Part shown: piece by piece, positions 1-6,515 of the stretch
How the letters are laid out: every line of letters begins with the position of its first letter
Position numbering within the stretch: position 1 is the stretch's first letter
DNA from: Butyricicoccus_A sp963620595
GTDB lineage: Bacteria; Bacillota; Clostridia; Oscillospirales; Butyricicoccaceae
Assembly: GCA_963620595.1 (NCBI GenBank)
Contig: CAVFAY010000016.1
Span: 1-62,839 of the forward strand
Length of the DNA stretch: 62,839 nucleotides
Direction: 5' to 3'
Program-made: the position numbers and the translations under genes
The notes under the pieces: model-generated
Databases searched by the model: none
The model's input: only the letters and a program-made list of their open reading frames with translations
Told to the model about the DNA's origin: nothing

Positions 1-49
1 TGCGTTCGGGACGCAGAGGCCGTGGGTTCAAGTCCCGCCACCTCGACCA
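1..49 (+). tRNA. tRNA-Pro(CGG), 3' part only
   Basis: This is the 3' part of a tRNA whose 5' part lies before the window. What is present is identical to the two complete copies that follow: anticodon loop TTCGGGA (anticodon CGG, proline), variable region, T-arm GTGGGTTCAAGTCCC and encoded CCA ending at 49. It is 99 bp upstream, in register, of the next copy. Confidence 0.93.
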
Positions 50-71
50 CTTTTTCTTTTTAATTGCATAT

Positions 72-148
72 CGAGGTGTGGCTCAGTTTGGTAGAGCGCT
101 GCGTTCGGGACGCAGAGGCCGTGGGTTCAAGTCCCGCCACCTCGACCA
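72..148 (+). tRNA. tRNA-Pro(CGG)
   Basis: A 77-nt cloverleaf. The acceptor arm CGAGGTG pairs with CACCTCG, the anticodon stem CTGCG/CGCAG encloses TTCGGGA (anticodon CGG, reads CCG proline codons), the T-arm carries GGTTCAAGTCC, and the 3' end is discriminator A plus a genomically encoded CCA. It is the second of three identical tandem copies. Confidence 0.96.
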
Positions 149-170
149 CTTTTTCTTTTTAATTGCATAT

Positions 171-247
171 CGAGGTGTGGCTCAGTTTGGTAGAGCGCTG
201 CGTTCGGGACGCAGAGGCCGTGGGTTCAAGTCCCGCCACCTCGACCA
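171..247 (+). tRNA. tRNA-Pro(CGG)
   Basis: Identical in sequence to the tRNA at 72-148 and the last copy of the array. It has the same CGG anticodon and encoded CCA. A Rho-independent terminator starts 8 bp after its end, so the array is probably one transcript. Confidence 0.96.
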
Positions 248-254
248 CTTTTTT

Positions 255-282
255 ACAGAGCAGATATTCTGCTCTGTTTTTT
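255..282 (+). terminator. Rho-independent terminator of the tRNA-Pro array
   Basis: A perfect 10-bp stem ACAGAGCAGA/TCTGCTCTGT with a TAT loop is followed by a run of six T. It directly follows the last tRNA. Confidence 0.9.
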
Positions 283-289
283 GTTGTCA

Positions 290-319
290 TTGACCAACCA
301 CTTTCCCCTGCTATATGAT
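290..319 (+). promoter_or_regulatory. Sigma-A promoter of the FeoA-like gene
   Basis: A -35 box TTGACC (290-295) and a -10 box TATGAT (314-319) are separated by 18 bp. They lie just upstream of the ribosome binding site of the gene starting at 342. Confidence 0.55.
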
Positions 320-341
320 AAATAAAAGGGAGTGTGATACC

Positions 342-554
342 ATGCAGTCGTTACAAAACACACCATTTGGCAAAAAACAAACCGTCAAATGGGTCACTGG
401 CACAGGAATACAAAAGGATCTTCTGGAGCAGATTGGCATCCGACAAGGTGAGGAAATCGAGGTTGTTGCTTCCTATTTCGGCAACACTATCGTCTCTGTT
501 CACGGCATTCGCTATGCGCTGGGCACAGATGTCGCAGAACGGATTCGGATTTAA
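342..554 (+). CDS. FeoA-like small SH3-fold protein
   Basis: A 70-residue protein resembling FeoA-domain proteins, the small SH3-like partners of the FeoB ferrous iron transporter and a domain also found in DtxR-type regulators. The C-terminal half has the typical pattern: a GIRQGEEIEVV turn-strand, then a hydrophobic strand, then IRYALGTDVAERIRI ending in alternating hydrophobics. No feoB is adjacent, so a role in iron uptake is not shown here. ATG 342 is chosen because AAAGGGAG (326-332) precedes it by 9 nt. An upstream in-frame start at 315 lacks such a site. It could instead be a stand-alone regulatory SH3-like protein. Confidence 0.7.
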   Translation: MQSLQNTPFGKKQTVKWVTGTGIQKDLLEQIGIRQGEEIEVVASYFGNTIVSVHGIRYALGTDVAERIRI

Positions 555-564
555 TCGCTTAGCA

Positions 565-593
565 TTGAAAAGTTCTCTGATTTATGGTATGAT
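565..593 (+). promoter_or_regulatory. Sigma-A promoter of the truncated trigger-factor paralog
   Basis: A -35 box TTGAAA (565-570) and a -10 box TATGAT (588-593) with a 17-bp spacer, about 35 bp upstream of the ATG at 630. The gene can therefore be expressed apart from its upstream neighbour. Confidence 0.6.
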
Positions 594-629
594 TCCAAAA
601 GATACAATTTGGAAAGGAATCTCTCATTT

Positions 630-1586
630 ATGACTGATAAGAACTTTAGCATCAATCTGGGCGAGTACAAGGGCATCAAGCGTGCACCGATTACCGCAGA
701 CGTAACCAATGACGAAGTACAGGCTGCCATCAAGCAGGAACAGCAGCAGCGCGCAAAGATGCACGATGTAGAGCGTCCGGCACAGCTGGGCGATACCGCT
801 GTGATCGACTTCGCAGGTTTCCTCGGCGAGGAGCAGTTCGAGGGCGGCACCTCTGAGAACTATTCTCTGGCACTCGGCTCTAACACCTTTATTCCGGGCT
901 TTGAGGAGCAGCTGGTAGGCGCTTCTGCTGGTGATGAAGTAGAGGTCAATGTTACGTTCCCAGAGAACTATCCGGCTGGCAATCTGGCTGGACAGCCGGT
1001 TGTCTTTAAGTGCAAGGTACACAAGGTACAGGAGCGCAAGCTGCCGGAACTGAACGACCTGTTCGGTAAGATGTATGGTTTTGCAAACTACAAGGAATTC
1101 GAGCAGAATGTTCACGATGCACTGGTACAGCAGAAGGAGCAGGCCGCTCGCTCTCAGGTACAGAATGCTCTGCTGGAGCAGATCGTTGCAAACTCTGAAA
1201 TCGACCTGTCCGATGAGTTTGTCGATGCATTTGTAGAGCAGATGATTGCTACCGTTACGCAGGATTTGGCACAGCAGGGCGCTTCTATGGAGCAATATCT
1301 GGCATACCGCAAAATTACCGATGAGCAGCTGCGTGCAGAGATGCGTCCGCAGGCAGAAGCTACCGGCAAGGCGTCTGCTGTTCTCGCTTCTATCGCGCAG
1401 CAGGAAGGCATCGTCATCACGGATGAGGATGTTGACAACGACATTCGCCGCATGGCTATGATGTACCAGATGGATTATGACAAATTAGCAGGAACCATGG
1501 ATGAGGCTGCCCGTGAGAGCGTGCGCAACAGCTTGGAAATTTCTAAGGCTTTGCAGCTTGTCTTTGATGCTTCTGTAGAAGAATAA
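630..1586 (+). CDS. Trigger-factor-like peptidyl-prolyl isomerase lacking the ribosome-binding domain
   Basis: A 318-residue paralog of trigger factor. Residues about 50-135 form the FKBP-type PPIase domain (GDTAVIDFAGFLG, the YSLALGSNTFIPGFEEQLVGA block and the VTFPENYPAG loop), followed by the long helical C-terminal chaperone domain. The N-terminal ribosome-docking domain with the GFRxGK signature is absent. That signature is present in the full-length tig at 39363-40667. The protein has no signal peptide and is expected in the cytoplasm. It may act as a ribosome-independent chaperone or prolyl isomerase, which is an inference. ATG 630 follows GGAAAGG (611-617). A TTG at 609 is a poorer start. 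The frame is intact with its own promoter and terminator, so it does not look like a pseudogene. Confidence 0.85.
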   Translation: MTDKNFSINLGEYKGIKRAPITADVTNDEVQAAIKQEQQQRAKMHDVERPAQLGDTAVIDFAGFLGEEQFEGGTSENYSLALGSNTFIPGFEEQLVGASAGDEVEVNVTFPENYPAGNLAGQPVVFKCKVHKVQERKLPELNDLFGKMYGFANYKEFEQNVHDALVQQKEQAARSQVQNALLEQIVANSEIDLSDEFVDAFVEQMIATVTQDLAQQGASMEQYLAYRKITDEQLRAEMRPQAEATGKASAVLASIAQQEGIVITDEDVDNDIRRMAMMYQMDYDKLAGTMDEAARESVRNSLEISKALQLVFDASVEE

Positions 1587-1602
1587 AGAAAAAATGCGAT
1601 AC

Positions 1603-1632
1603 AGGAGGACGTCTGTCACGACGTCCTCTTTT
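1603..1632 (+). terminator. Rho-independent terminator after the trigger-factor paralog
   Basis: A 9-bp stem GAGGACGTC/GACGTCCTC (1605-1613 with 1620-1628) and a 6-nt loop are followed by TTTT. It separates the trigger-factor paralog from the HAD phosphatase gene. Confidence 0.85.
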
Positions 1633-1658
1633 CTCTGCACAAAAAGGAGGTTTCTATT

Positions 1659-2489
1659 ATGCTGCGTATGATTGCTTTGGATTTGGATGGCACGTTGCTT
1701 CGTTCAGATAAAACGCTTTCTCCACGCGCCAAACGAATCTTAGAGACATACATTCAGCAGGGCACCCATGTTGTCGTGGCAAGTGGACGCTCCTACAATT
1801 CCCTGCCGCAGGAGGTGCTCTCTGTATCCGGCATCAACTATGCCATCACATCTAACGGCGTAGCGATTTGTCACCGACCGACCGGACAAAAACTGTTCTA
1901 TTCCCCGCTCAAACCGACCTGCACGCGGCAATTGCTCGCCCTCATTGAGACATATCAAGCGGATTTTGAGGTGTTTATCGACGGAGTGCCCTATGCCGAT
2001 GCGGATTTTGTGGCGCATCCCACAGCATACGGTCTGCCGGACGCCGCGACCGAATACATTCAAACCACCCGCAAGCCGGTTCGTGATCTGTTTGCCTTTA
2101 CACAGGAACATATTCAAAAATTGGACTGCCTCGATTTTATCACGATTGACCAGAAAAAAAGAGGGATTTTGGCACAACAGCTGGCACAAATTTCCGGTAT
2201 TTATGTGACATCCTCTGTCCCTCATCTGCTGGAAATTTCCGATGCCTCTGCCGGAAAGGGTGCTGCGCTGCGACGTTTGGCGGAATATCTAGACATTCCG
2301 CGTGAACAAATCGCCGCATTTGGAAATGAAGAAAATGATTTAGATATGATTGCATTTGCCGGTGTCGGTGTTGCTGTTGCCAACAGTCCCGCTCATGTGC
2401 GCGACTGCGCTGATTACGTCACGCAGAGCAACGATGAAGACGGCGTGGCTGCTTTTTTGGAACGTTATCAAATCCATCAGCAGGCATGA
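1659..2489 (+). CDS. Cof-type HAD-superfamily phosphatase
   Basis: A 276-residue haloacid-dehalogenase-type hydrolase of the Cof/YidA class. Motif I is DLDGTLLRSD near residues 8-17, with the nucleophilic Asp 8 and acid/base Asp 10. Motif II is the VVVASGR strand (Ser in ASGR), the conserved Lys lies in the SAGKGAALR block, and motif IV is GNEENDLDMI. The central region is the C2B cap that sets substrate choice. Such enzymes dephosphorylate sugar phosphates, phosphorylated cofactors or FMN-like compounds, and the substrate here cannot be told. AAAAAGGAGG (1641-1650) precedes ATG 1659 by 8 nt. It converges on the Nudix gene with a 22-bp gap. Confidence 0.9.
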   Translation: MLRMIALDLDGTLLRSDKTLSPRAKRILETYIQQGTHVVVASGRSYNSLPQEVLSVSGINYAITSNGVAICHRPTGQKLFYSPLKPTCTRQLLALIETYQADFEVFIDGVPYADADFVAHPTAYGLPDAATEYIQTTRKPVRDLFAFTQEHIQKLDCLDFITIDQKKRGILAQQLAQISGIYVTSSVPHLLEISDASAGKGAALRRLAEYLDIPREQIAAFGNEENDLDMIAFAGVGVAVANSPAHVRDCADYVTQSNDEDGVAAFLERYQIHQQA

Positions 2490-2511
2490 AAAAACGTCTC
2501 GTTTTCACATA

Positions 2512-3015
2512 TTATGCTTCAAACGCCTGCTTGATGCTGTTGTAATGCAGGAACTTATTCTGCTCTGCCAGTTCCTTGATGGTGTCCAAATCGGCAAACC
2601 GGAAGCCCATTGCCTCTGCGGTCTGGATATGTACGTCTTCTTCCTTGACATCCATATCAAAACGATAAATATCAACGAAATAATTGTCGCCTTCATCCAG
2701 ATTGATGCGCTGATAGGAAAACAGATAACCGCCCTTTGCACCGGTCACATCCAAGCCGGTCTCTTCCCAGATTTCACGCTGAATCGCCTGTGCAGAGGTC
2801 TCTCCTGCCATGACACCGCCGCCGGATACTTCCCATGAGCCTGGTGCCCAAGCCTTGGTCATGACACGCTGTGTAATCAGAAACTTACCGTCCGGTCGGC
2901 GAATCACACCGAGTACAGTCAGATGAAATTCGCCCGGCTGCATGTGCCAGTCATTTTTTTTCATTGTCCGTCCGGTTGGCTGTTTATTTTCGTCATAAAT
3001 ATCCCATAATTCCAT
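2512..3015 (-). CDS. Nudix hydrolase, IPP-isomerase-like type
   Basis: A 167-residue Nudix protein. The Nudix box runs from GGGVMAGE through REIWEETGLDV, giving the G-x5-E-x7-R-E-x2-E-E-x-G-L pattern that binds divalent metal and cleaves nucleoside-diphosphate-X bonds. The N-terminal ELWDIYDENKQPTG is typical of the subgroup related to isopentenyl-diphosphate isomerase and E. coli YfcD, whose physiological substrates are largely unknown. It is a paralog of the Nudix protein at 52969-53577, which begins with ELLDIYDENWQCIG. An AGGAGT site (in 3021-3030) precedes the start. Cytoplasmic, apparently monocistronic. Confidence 0.88.
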   Translation of the reverse strand: MELWDIYDENKQPTGRTMKKNDWHMQPGEFHLTVLGVIRRPDGKFLITQRVMTKAWAPGSWEVSGGGVMAGETSAQAIQREIWEETGLDVTGAKGGYLFSYQRINLDEGDNYFVDIYRFDMDVKEEDVHIQTAEAMGFRFADLDTIKELAEQNKFLHYNSIKQAFEA

Positions 3016-3181
3016 TATTTGGTACTCCTGTTCTGTTTTTCCTACAAATATTCTTTTTTATTATACGTCTGTTTTAGTCAATCAGCAAGTGAAATTGAGA
3101 AAAATATGCAAAAATTCAAAAGCCTCACAACGCATATGTATATTTTGCATAATTTTAGCATAGTTTTTTGCGTAAAATTCA

Positions 3182-3210
3182 TTGACATTTTGGCAAAGTC
3201 GAAGTATAAT
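3182..3210 (+). promoter_or_regulatory. Consensus sigma-A promoter of the cytidylate-kinase-like gene
   Basis: A perfect TTGACA (3182-3187), a 17-bp spacer and a perfect TATAAT (3205-3210). The start site would be near 3217, giving a leader of about 58 nt before the ATG at 3275. The 100 bp upstream are AT-rich with no gene. Confidence 0.85.
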
Positions 3211-3274
3211 AAACACAAGTTAAGAGGTTACGGAATATAGCAATATTTCGCACCTGAAATCAGGAGGTGTTCCT

Positions 3275-3880
3275 ATGTATCCTATCATCACTATCAGCCG
3301 TGAATTCGGCAGCGGCGGTCATTCTATCGGTCAGGCGGTTGCAAAAGAGCTTGGCATTCCGTTTTATGACAGCGTTATCGTTGAAGAAGCTGCAAAAAAG
3401 AGCGGCTATTCCACGGATACCGTCGTAGAAGATGGAGAGTATACAACGCTTTCGCAGACATGGTTCAGCTCTAATGCGGCATACAATGTCAATTACCTGT
3501 CTCCTCAGGATAAAATATTCGAGGCACAGCGCAATGTGATTCTCGATCTGGCAGAAAAAGGTTCGTGTGTCATTGTCGGACGCTGCGCAGATTACATTCT
3601 CGACACCGCTGGTATTCCGGCTCTAAACGTGTTTATCCACGCGAACATGGAATATCGCAAGGCGCATGTACTGGAGCGCTACGGCAAGACTAATGTACCG
3701 ATTGAAAAGCGTCTGCGCAAGAAAGACAAGGGACGTAAGACCTACTATCGCTACTATACCGACCGCGAATGGGGTCAGTCCAGCTACTATCACATCAGCT
3801 TGGATGCCAGCTATCTGGGCGAGCTGACTTGTGTGGACATCATTGCATCTGCCGCTCGCAGAAAGAATGAAAACAAGTAA
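3275..3880 (+). CDS. Cytidylate-kinase-like family protein
   Basis: A 201-residue P-loop kinase-like protein of the cytidylate_kin2 type. The N terminus ITISREFGSGGHSIG is the variant P-loop of this group. An EAQRNVILDLAEKGSCVIVGR segment and a basic lid-like stretch (RLRKKDKGRKTYYRYYTDREWG) follow, and these features recur in the family. The family is common in Clostridia, but its substrate has not been settled and it is distinct from the essential Cmk. CAGGAGGTG (3261-3269) precedes ATG 3275. A consensus promoter and a strong terminator make it a single-gene transcript. Confidence 0.85.
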   Translation: MYPIITISREFGSGGHSIGQAVAKELGIPFYDSVIVEEAAKKSGYSTDTVVEDGEYTTLSQTWFSSNAAYNVNYLSPQDKIFEAQRNVILDLAEKGSCVIVGRCADYILDTAGIPALNVFIHANMEYRKAHVLERYGKTNVPIEKRLRKKDKGRKTYYRYYTDREWGQSSYYHISLDASYLGELTCVDIIASAARRKNENK

Positions 3881-3893
3881 ATACATACCTTAT

Positions 3894-3929
3894 AAGAGCA
3901 GCTGTTTTTATGACAGCTGCTCTTTTTTT
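3894..3929 (+). terminator. Rho-independent terminator after the cytidylate-kinase-like gene
   Basis: An 11-bp perfect stem AGAGCAGCTGT/ACAGCTGCTCT (3895-3905 with 3913-3923) followed by a run of T. It sits just before the end of the convergent GNAT gene. Confidence 0.92.
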
Positions 3930-3933
3930 ATTG

Positions 3934-4350
3934 TTATCGCTTTTCTCCTTGGTTGCAAATCTGCATTGCCACACCGTCCGGCATTTTCTCAAATCCGAAT
4001 CTCTGATAAAAAGCCGCATTTTTACTTTCTTCCGGCATGATTTCAATGTACAGGTAATCTTTATACTTTTCCTTTACCATCTCAATCATGTGCCCAGCGA
4101 TGCCTTTCCCATGATACTGCGGATCTACTAGCACGTAGTGCATATACGCTGTCATTTCCGTGTCATCCAGCAGCCGTACTAGCCCGACAAGCCGTTCTGC
4201 ATCCCAAGCCGTGATAACTGTCGAAGAGTGCATTAAAGCCTTATACAGCCGCTCTGGATACTCTCCGGACACCCAACCGACTGACAAAAACAGCTTCTGC
4301 ACTTGTTCCTCTGTAAATCTCTTTTCTTCTGTGTATACAATCTGATTCAT
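3934..4350 (-). CDS. GNAT-family N-acetyltransferase
   Basis: A 138-residue GNAT acetyltransferase. The acetyl-CoA pyrophosphate-binding motif is visible in VLVDPQYHGKGIAGHMI (Q/R-x-x-G-x-G/A type), and the C-terminal FYQRFGFEKMPDGVAM matches motif B. The acceptor substrate is unknown. It is the last gene of the operon LysE-type exporter, HxlR regulator, GNAT. AAAGGA lies 7 nt before ATG 4350. An upstream ATG at 4365 overlaps the HxlR stop (ATGA), so translation may be coupled and the protein could be five residues longer. An export-plus-acetylation pairing could serve detoxification of an amine or amino acid (inference). Confidence 0.85.
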   Translation of the reverse strand: MNQIVYTEEKRFTEEQVQKLFLSVGWVSGEYPERLYKALMHSSTVITAWDAERLVGLVRLLDDTEMTAYMHYVLVDPQYHGKGIAGHMIEMVKEKYKDYLYIEIMPEESKNAAFYQRFGFEKMPDGVAMQICNQGEKR

Positions 4351-4361
4351 ATTTTTTCCTT

Positions 4362-4763
4362 TCATCTGTAATCACATTTTTTGCATTGCAGCATCGTATT
4401 TTTTGAATCTTCTTTGTAAAAAGCCCCAGACCATTTGCAAATGCTCTGCAAAATCGGTACTACGGATTTTCCTTTTTCTGTCAGCGAATATTCCACGCGC
4501 GGCGGAATCTCATCGTACGATTGCCGACAAACGATTTGCGACGCGAGTAGTTCTTTCAATGTTGATGCCAATACAGCGTCTGTAATATTTACCATTTCTT
4601 TGCGAATTTCGCTGTACCGCAGCACCTGCTTTGCCGCCAAAACACAGATAATCCGTGATTTCCATTTTCCGCCAAACAGTTCCAGCCCGTACTCCAACGG
4701 ACAGCGAATATCTTCTTCTAATTTTTTCTGATACACGGCAGTCACCCTCTTATCATTGTCCAT
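4362..4763 (-). CDS. HxlR-family winged-helix regulator
   Basis: A transcription factor of about 133 residues with the HxlR signature CPLEYGLELFGGKWKSRIIC, including the conserved Cys that senses redox or electrophiles in characterised relatives such as YodB and HypR. It continues with a winged helix (RYSEIRKEMVNITDAVLASTLKEL) and the wing IPPRVEYSLTEKGKSV. It overlaps the 3' end of the LysE-type gene. ATG 4763 and GTG 4745 are both possible starts, the latter overlapping the LysE stop as GTGA. The long dyad at 5392-5419 overlapping the operon promoter is its likely operator. Confidence 0.87.
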   Translation of the reverse strand: MDNDKRVTAVYQKKLEEDIRCPLEYGLELFGGKWKSRIICVLAAKQVLRYSEIRKEMVNITDAVLASTLKELLASQIVCRQSYDEIPPRVEYSLTEKGKSVVPILQSICKWSGAFYKEDSKNTMLQCKKCDYR

Positions 4764-5329
4764 GCGCAATAAATCAAAAAGAATCCTAAAACAATATTGA
4801 TAACGCGATAGTGTTTTTGATACAACTCCTGCAGCCCAGCTCCCAGTACAGCCCATACTACACTCGCAGTGCTTCCTATGCCAACTGCTATGGCACCAGC
4901 GAAAAACAATCCGCTTGCTGTATGCAAATGTGGGATAAAATACACACTGAGCAAGGTCATGATATAAAAATAAATTTTTACATTGACAAGCTGCAACAGC
5001 ATTCCTTCTCGAAAGGTCGGTTGTTTGTCATCACATGATGTCTCCGGCCTGCTTCGCATCATATGGATCGCCAGCCAAATCATATAGATGCTGCCGACAT
5101 ATTTCAAGATCTCCAGTACCGCATTAAATACAGAATGAAGTTCATATAATGCCATCGTGCATAACAACTGTACCAATGCATACCCCATACAAATGCCTAG
5201 TACCAAGCGCAAACTCTTCTTCCATCCATATTTGCTTGTGGTATTGAGCGCCAGAATATTTCCCGGTCCCGGCGTGAACGAACAAACCAGCATGTATCCA
5301 AGCAGTGTTGCGTTTTGAAAGACAACCAT
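4742..5329 (-). CDS. LysE/RhtB-family amino-acid exporter
   Basis: A 195-residue inner-membrane exporter. The N-terminal FTPGPGNILAL matches the LysE/RhtB signature (PGPxN), and about six hydrophobic helices cover the chain. The family exports amino acids such as lysine, homoserine or threonine, or related small molecules. The actual substrate is not evident. AGGAGG lies 6 nt before the ATG. It is the first gene of the operon exporter, HxlR regulator, acetyltransferase, with overlaps between all three genes, and is transcribed from the promoter at 5365-5393. Confidence 0.88.
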   Translation of the reverse strand: MVVFQNATLLGYMLVCSFTPGPGNILALNTTSKYGWKKSLRLVLGICMGYALVQLLCTMALYELHSVFNAVLEILKYVGSIYMIWLAIHMMRSRPETSCDDKQPTFREGMLLQLVNVKIYFYIMTLLSVYFIPHLHTASGLFFAGAIAVGIGSTASVVWAVLGAGLQELYQKHYRVINIVLGFFLIYCAWTMIRG

Positions 5330-5364
5330 TCTTTTCCTCCTAATTTTTCATCTATGTCTACACC

Positions 5365-5393
5365 AGTATAAGAAATAGACTGCAAAAAAACAA
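5365..5393 (-). promoter_or_regulatory. Sigma-A promoter of the LysE-HxlR-GNAT operon
   Basis: On the minus strand, -35 TTGTTT (5388-5393), a 17-bp spacer and -10 TATACT (5365-5370). The -35 box abuts and overlaps the large dyad at 5392-5419. Confidence 0.65.
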
Positions 5394-5419
5394 GTCACTA
5401 TGAAATTTCATAGCGACTT
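5392..5419. promoter_or_regulatory. 28-bp dyad, probable HxlR operator
   Basis: A near-perfect inverted repeat with 14-bp half sites (AAGTCACTATGAAA facing TTTCATAGCGACTT) and only one mismatched pair. It lies in the divergent region between the exporter operon and the PNPOx-like gene and overlaps the minus-strand -35 box. HxlR regulators bind inverted repeats of this kind, so autoregulation is likely. Confidence 0.6.
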
Positions 5420-5436
5420 ATAAATTGACCAATATC

Positions 5437-5465
5437 TTCCTTTTCTTTAGTTTTAATCTTATACT
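5437..5465 (+). promoter_or_regulatory. Possible promoter of the PNPOx-like gene
   Basis: A good -10 box TATACT (5460-5465) with a weak -35 (TTCCTT, 5437-5442) at 17 bp. A weak -35 beside a likely operator would fit an activator-dependent or shared divergent control region. Confidence 0.4.
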
Positions 5466-5516
5466 ATGTACAAGCTCCACGAAGAGCCACAATCTATACA
5501 CACGGAGGCGTATATT

Positions 5517-5909
5517 ATGCAAGCAAATGTTGTAAAAATCCTCAAGGAAAATATGTGGGATCTGGCCACTTGCGCTAACAATGAACCGAACGTTGTCACT
5601 GTGGCATTTAAATATGTGACAGAGGATGGTAAACTGATCGTTGGTGATGTCTTTCTGGAAACGACCTTGAATAACCTGAAGGCAAACGATGGAAAAATCG
5701 CTGTCACGGCATATGATGTCAAGACTCTGGAAGGCTATCAGATCAAGGGCACGGCCGAGTACATCACGGAAGGTGCCATTGTAGATACCTTTAAAAAGAT
5801 GGTTGAGACGATGTTCAACGGTGCCGCAACGGCAAAGGGCGCACTGGTTATCACGCCGAGCAAGATCATCGTCACGACACCTGGTGCAGATAACAAGAAA
5901 GAGCTTTAA
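5517..5909 (+). CDS. Pyridoxamine-5'-phosphate-oxidase-fold (FMN-binding) protein
   Basis: A 130-residue split-barrel protein like small PNPOx-family flavin-binding proteins: an N-terminal VVKILKENMWDLATC helix-strand, paired strands through KLIVGDVFLETTLNNLKAND, and the VTAYDVKTLEGYQIKGTAEYITEG segment. Such short members bind FMN or another cofactor and have varied, often unknown reactions. It is too short to be the vitamin B6 enzyme. The start ATG 5517 follows GGAGG (5504-5508) at 8 nt. A longer upstream reading frame has no such site. It is divergent from an HxlR operon, and in other Firmicutes HxlR regulators often control flavin-dependent reductases nearby. Whether that applies here is inference. 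Confidence 0.8.
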   Translation: MQANVVKILKENMWDLATCANNEPNVVTVAFKYVTEDGKLIVGDVFLETTLNNLKANDGKIAVTAYDVKTLEGYQIKGTAEYITEGAIVDTFKKMVETMFNGAATAKGALVITPSKIIVTTPGADNKKEL

Positions 5910-5914
5910 TTTAT

Positions 5915-6017
5915 TTGATATGTACCCTTAATACCGGACACCCAGTATTAAGGGTATTTTTATGCGATACAGTTATGAATACAAGAAGAAGTGTGTTGAA
6001 TATTGGGTACATATCAA
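5915..6017. mobile_element. 103-bp internally deleted IS (MITE-like) element
   Basis: Perfect 13-bp terminal inverted repeats TTGATATGTACCC (5915-5927) and GGGTACATATCAA (6005-6017) bracket 77 bp. That interior contains a hairpin and the first codons of an IS3-type transposase. The left tip aligns with the IS tip at 62786-62839 (TTGA..TG.ACCC........GACA), so both probably belong to related IS3-like families. No target-site duplication was clear. Confidence 0.7.
5923..5961 (+). terminator. Terminator-like hairpin inside the IS end
   Basis: A perfect 12-bp stem TACCCTTAATAC/GTATTAAGGGTA (5923-5934 with 5945-5956) followed by five T. It is part of the left end of the IS remnant but is placed to terminate the PNPOx-like transcript. 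Confidence 0.75.
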
Positions 6018-6024
6018 TTTCTGA
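5962..6024 (+). pseudogene. Transposase N-terminal fragment (IS3-like)
   Basis: A 20-codon frame starting MRYSYEYKKKCVEYW, which looks like the beginning of the helix-turn-helix transposase proteins of clostridial IS3-like elements. It breaks off after about 14 codons directly into the right inverted repeat and soon meets a stop. It is a remnant and not a working gene. Confidence 0.6.
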
Positions 6025-6044
6025 CAGATTCCTTCGTTCAGTCT

Positions 6045-6515
6045 TTATGAATCATACATTTCCTTGACAGATGCTATCCATGCATTGTAATTACCCTTTT
6101 TTAATAAGCCGGAATCGTATGGCAGAGCAATTTCCGCACCTTCACATATTTTATTCAGCGTTTTTCTGGTCCAGTTTATTCCAGACATTCCATAGGTAGC
6201 AAAGGGAATAATTGTTTTTCCCTTAACATCGCATTGCTGAATGAAATCAGCGACAAAAGCAGGTACATCCTGTGCCCAGATAGGATATCCTAGAAAAATC
6301 ACATCGTAGTTAGTTAAATCAGGAATACCTGTAACAAAACTTGGAATAACTTTATTTTTCCGTTCTTTTATTACACGAAAACAGGACTCTATATAATTTC
6401 CATAGGTTTCTTCCGGAGTGATTTTAAGAATATCACAATTCAAATCAGATTGAATTTGTTTTGCGACTTTCTCTGTATTTCCTGAACGTGAATAATAAAT
6501 AACCATAGCTTTCAT
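6045..6515 (-). CDS. Flavodoxin-like FMN protein
   Basis: A 156-residue flavodoxin-fold protein. The phosphate-binding loop YYSRSGNTEKVA is at the N terminus, and the LGYPIWAQDVPAFV and ATYGMSGINWTRKTL segments match the FMN isoalloxazine loops. It resembles the Flavodoxin_4/NAD(P)H-quinone-reductase-like group more than small electron-carrier flavodoxins such as that at 60739-61161. Its ATG overlaps the stop of the upstream unknown gene (ATGA at 6512-6515), so the two are translationally coupled. Both lie divergently from a TetR regulator. It probably carries electrons or reduces a small molecule. The partner is unknown. Confidence 0.87.
   Translation of the reverse strand: MKAMVIYYSRSGNTEKVAKQIQSDLNCDILKITPEETYGNYIESCFRVIKERKNKVIPSFVTGIPDLTNYDVIFLGYPIWAQDVPAFVADFIQQCDVKGKTIIPFATYGMSGINWTRKTLNKICEGAEIALPYDSGLLKKGNYNAWIASVKEMYDS

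Larger units (their letters stand above)
1..247 (+). repeat. 99-bp tandem repeat carrying tRNA-Pro and its spacer
   Basis: The tRNA and its 22-bp spacer (T-rich, CTTTTTCTTTTTAATTGCATAT) form an exact 99-bp unit that recurs through the first 247 bases. Because the spacer is also identical between copies, the array arose by recent tandem duplication or is kept identical by gene conversion. It may extend upstream of the window. Confidence 0.9.

Noticed and set aside
78..293. A frame coding twice for MAQFGRALRSGRRGRGFKSR
   Set aside because: It is the translation of the tandem tRNA-Pro genes and their spacer, with no ribosome site of its own.
2488..2506. Short hairpin AAAACG/CGTTTT between the HAD and Nudix genes
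   Set aside because: Only 6 bp and mostly A-T pairs, too weak to call a terminator with confidence.
3090..3180. TGCA/TTTTGCAT strings upstream of the cytidylate-kinase-like gene, similar to the sigma-54 activator sites
   Set aside because: There is no -24/-12 promoter there; the gene has a consensus sigma-A promoter. The strings probably reflect AT-rich spacer composition.
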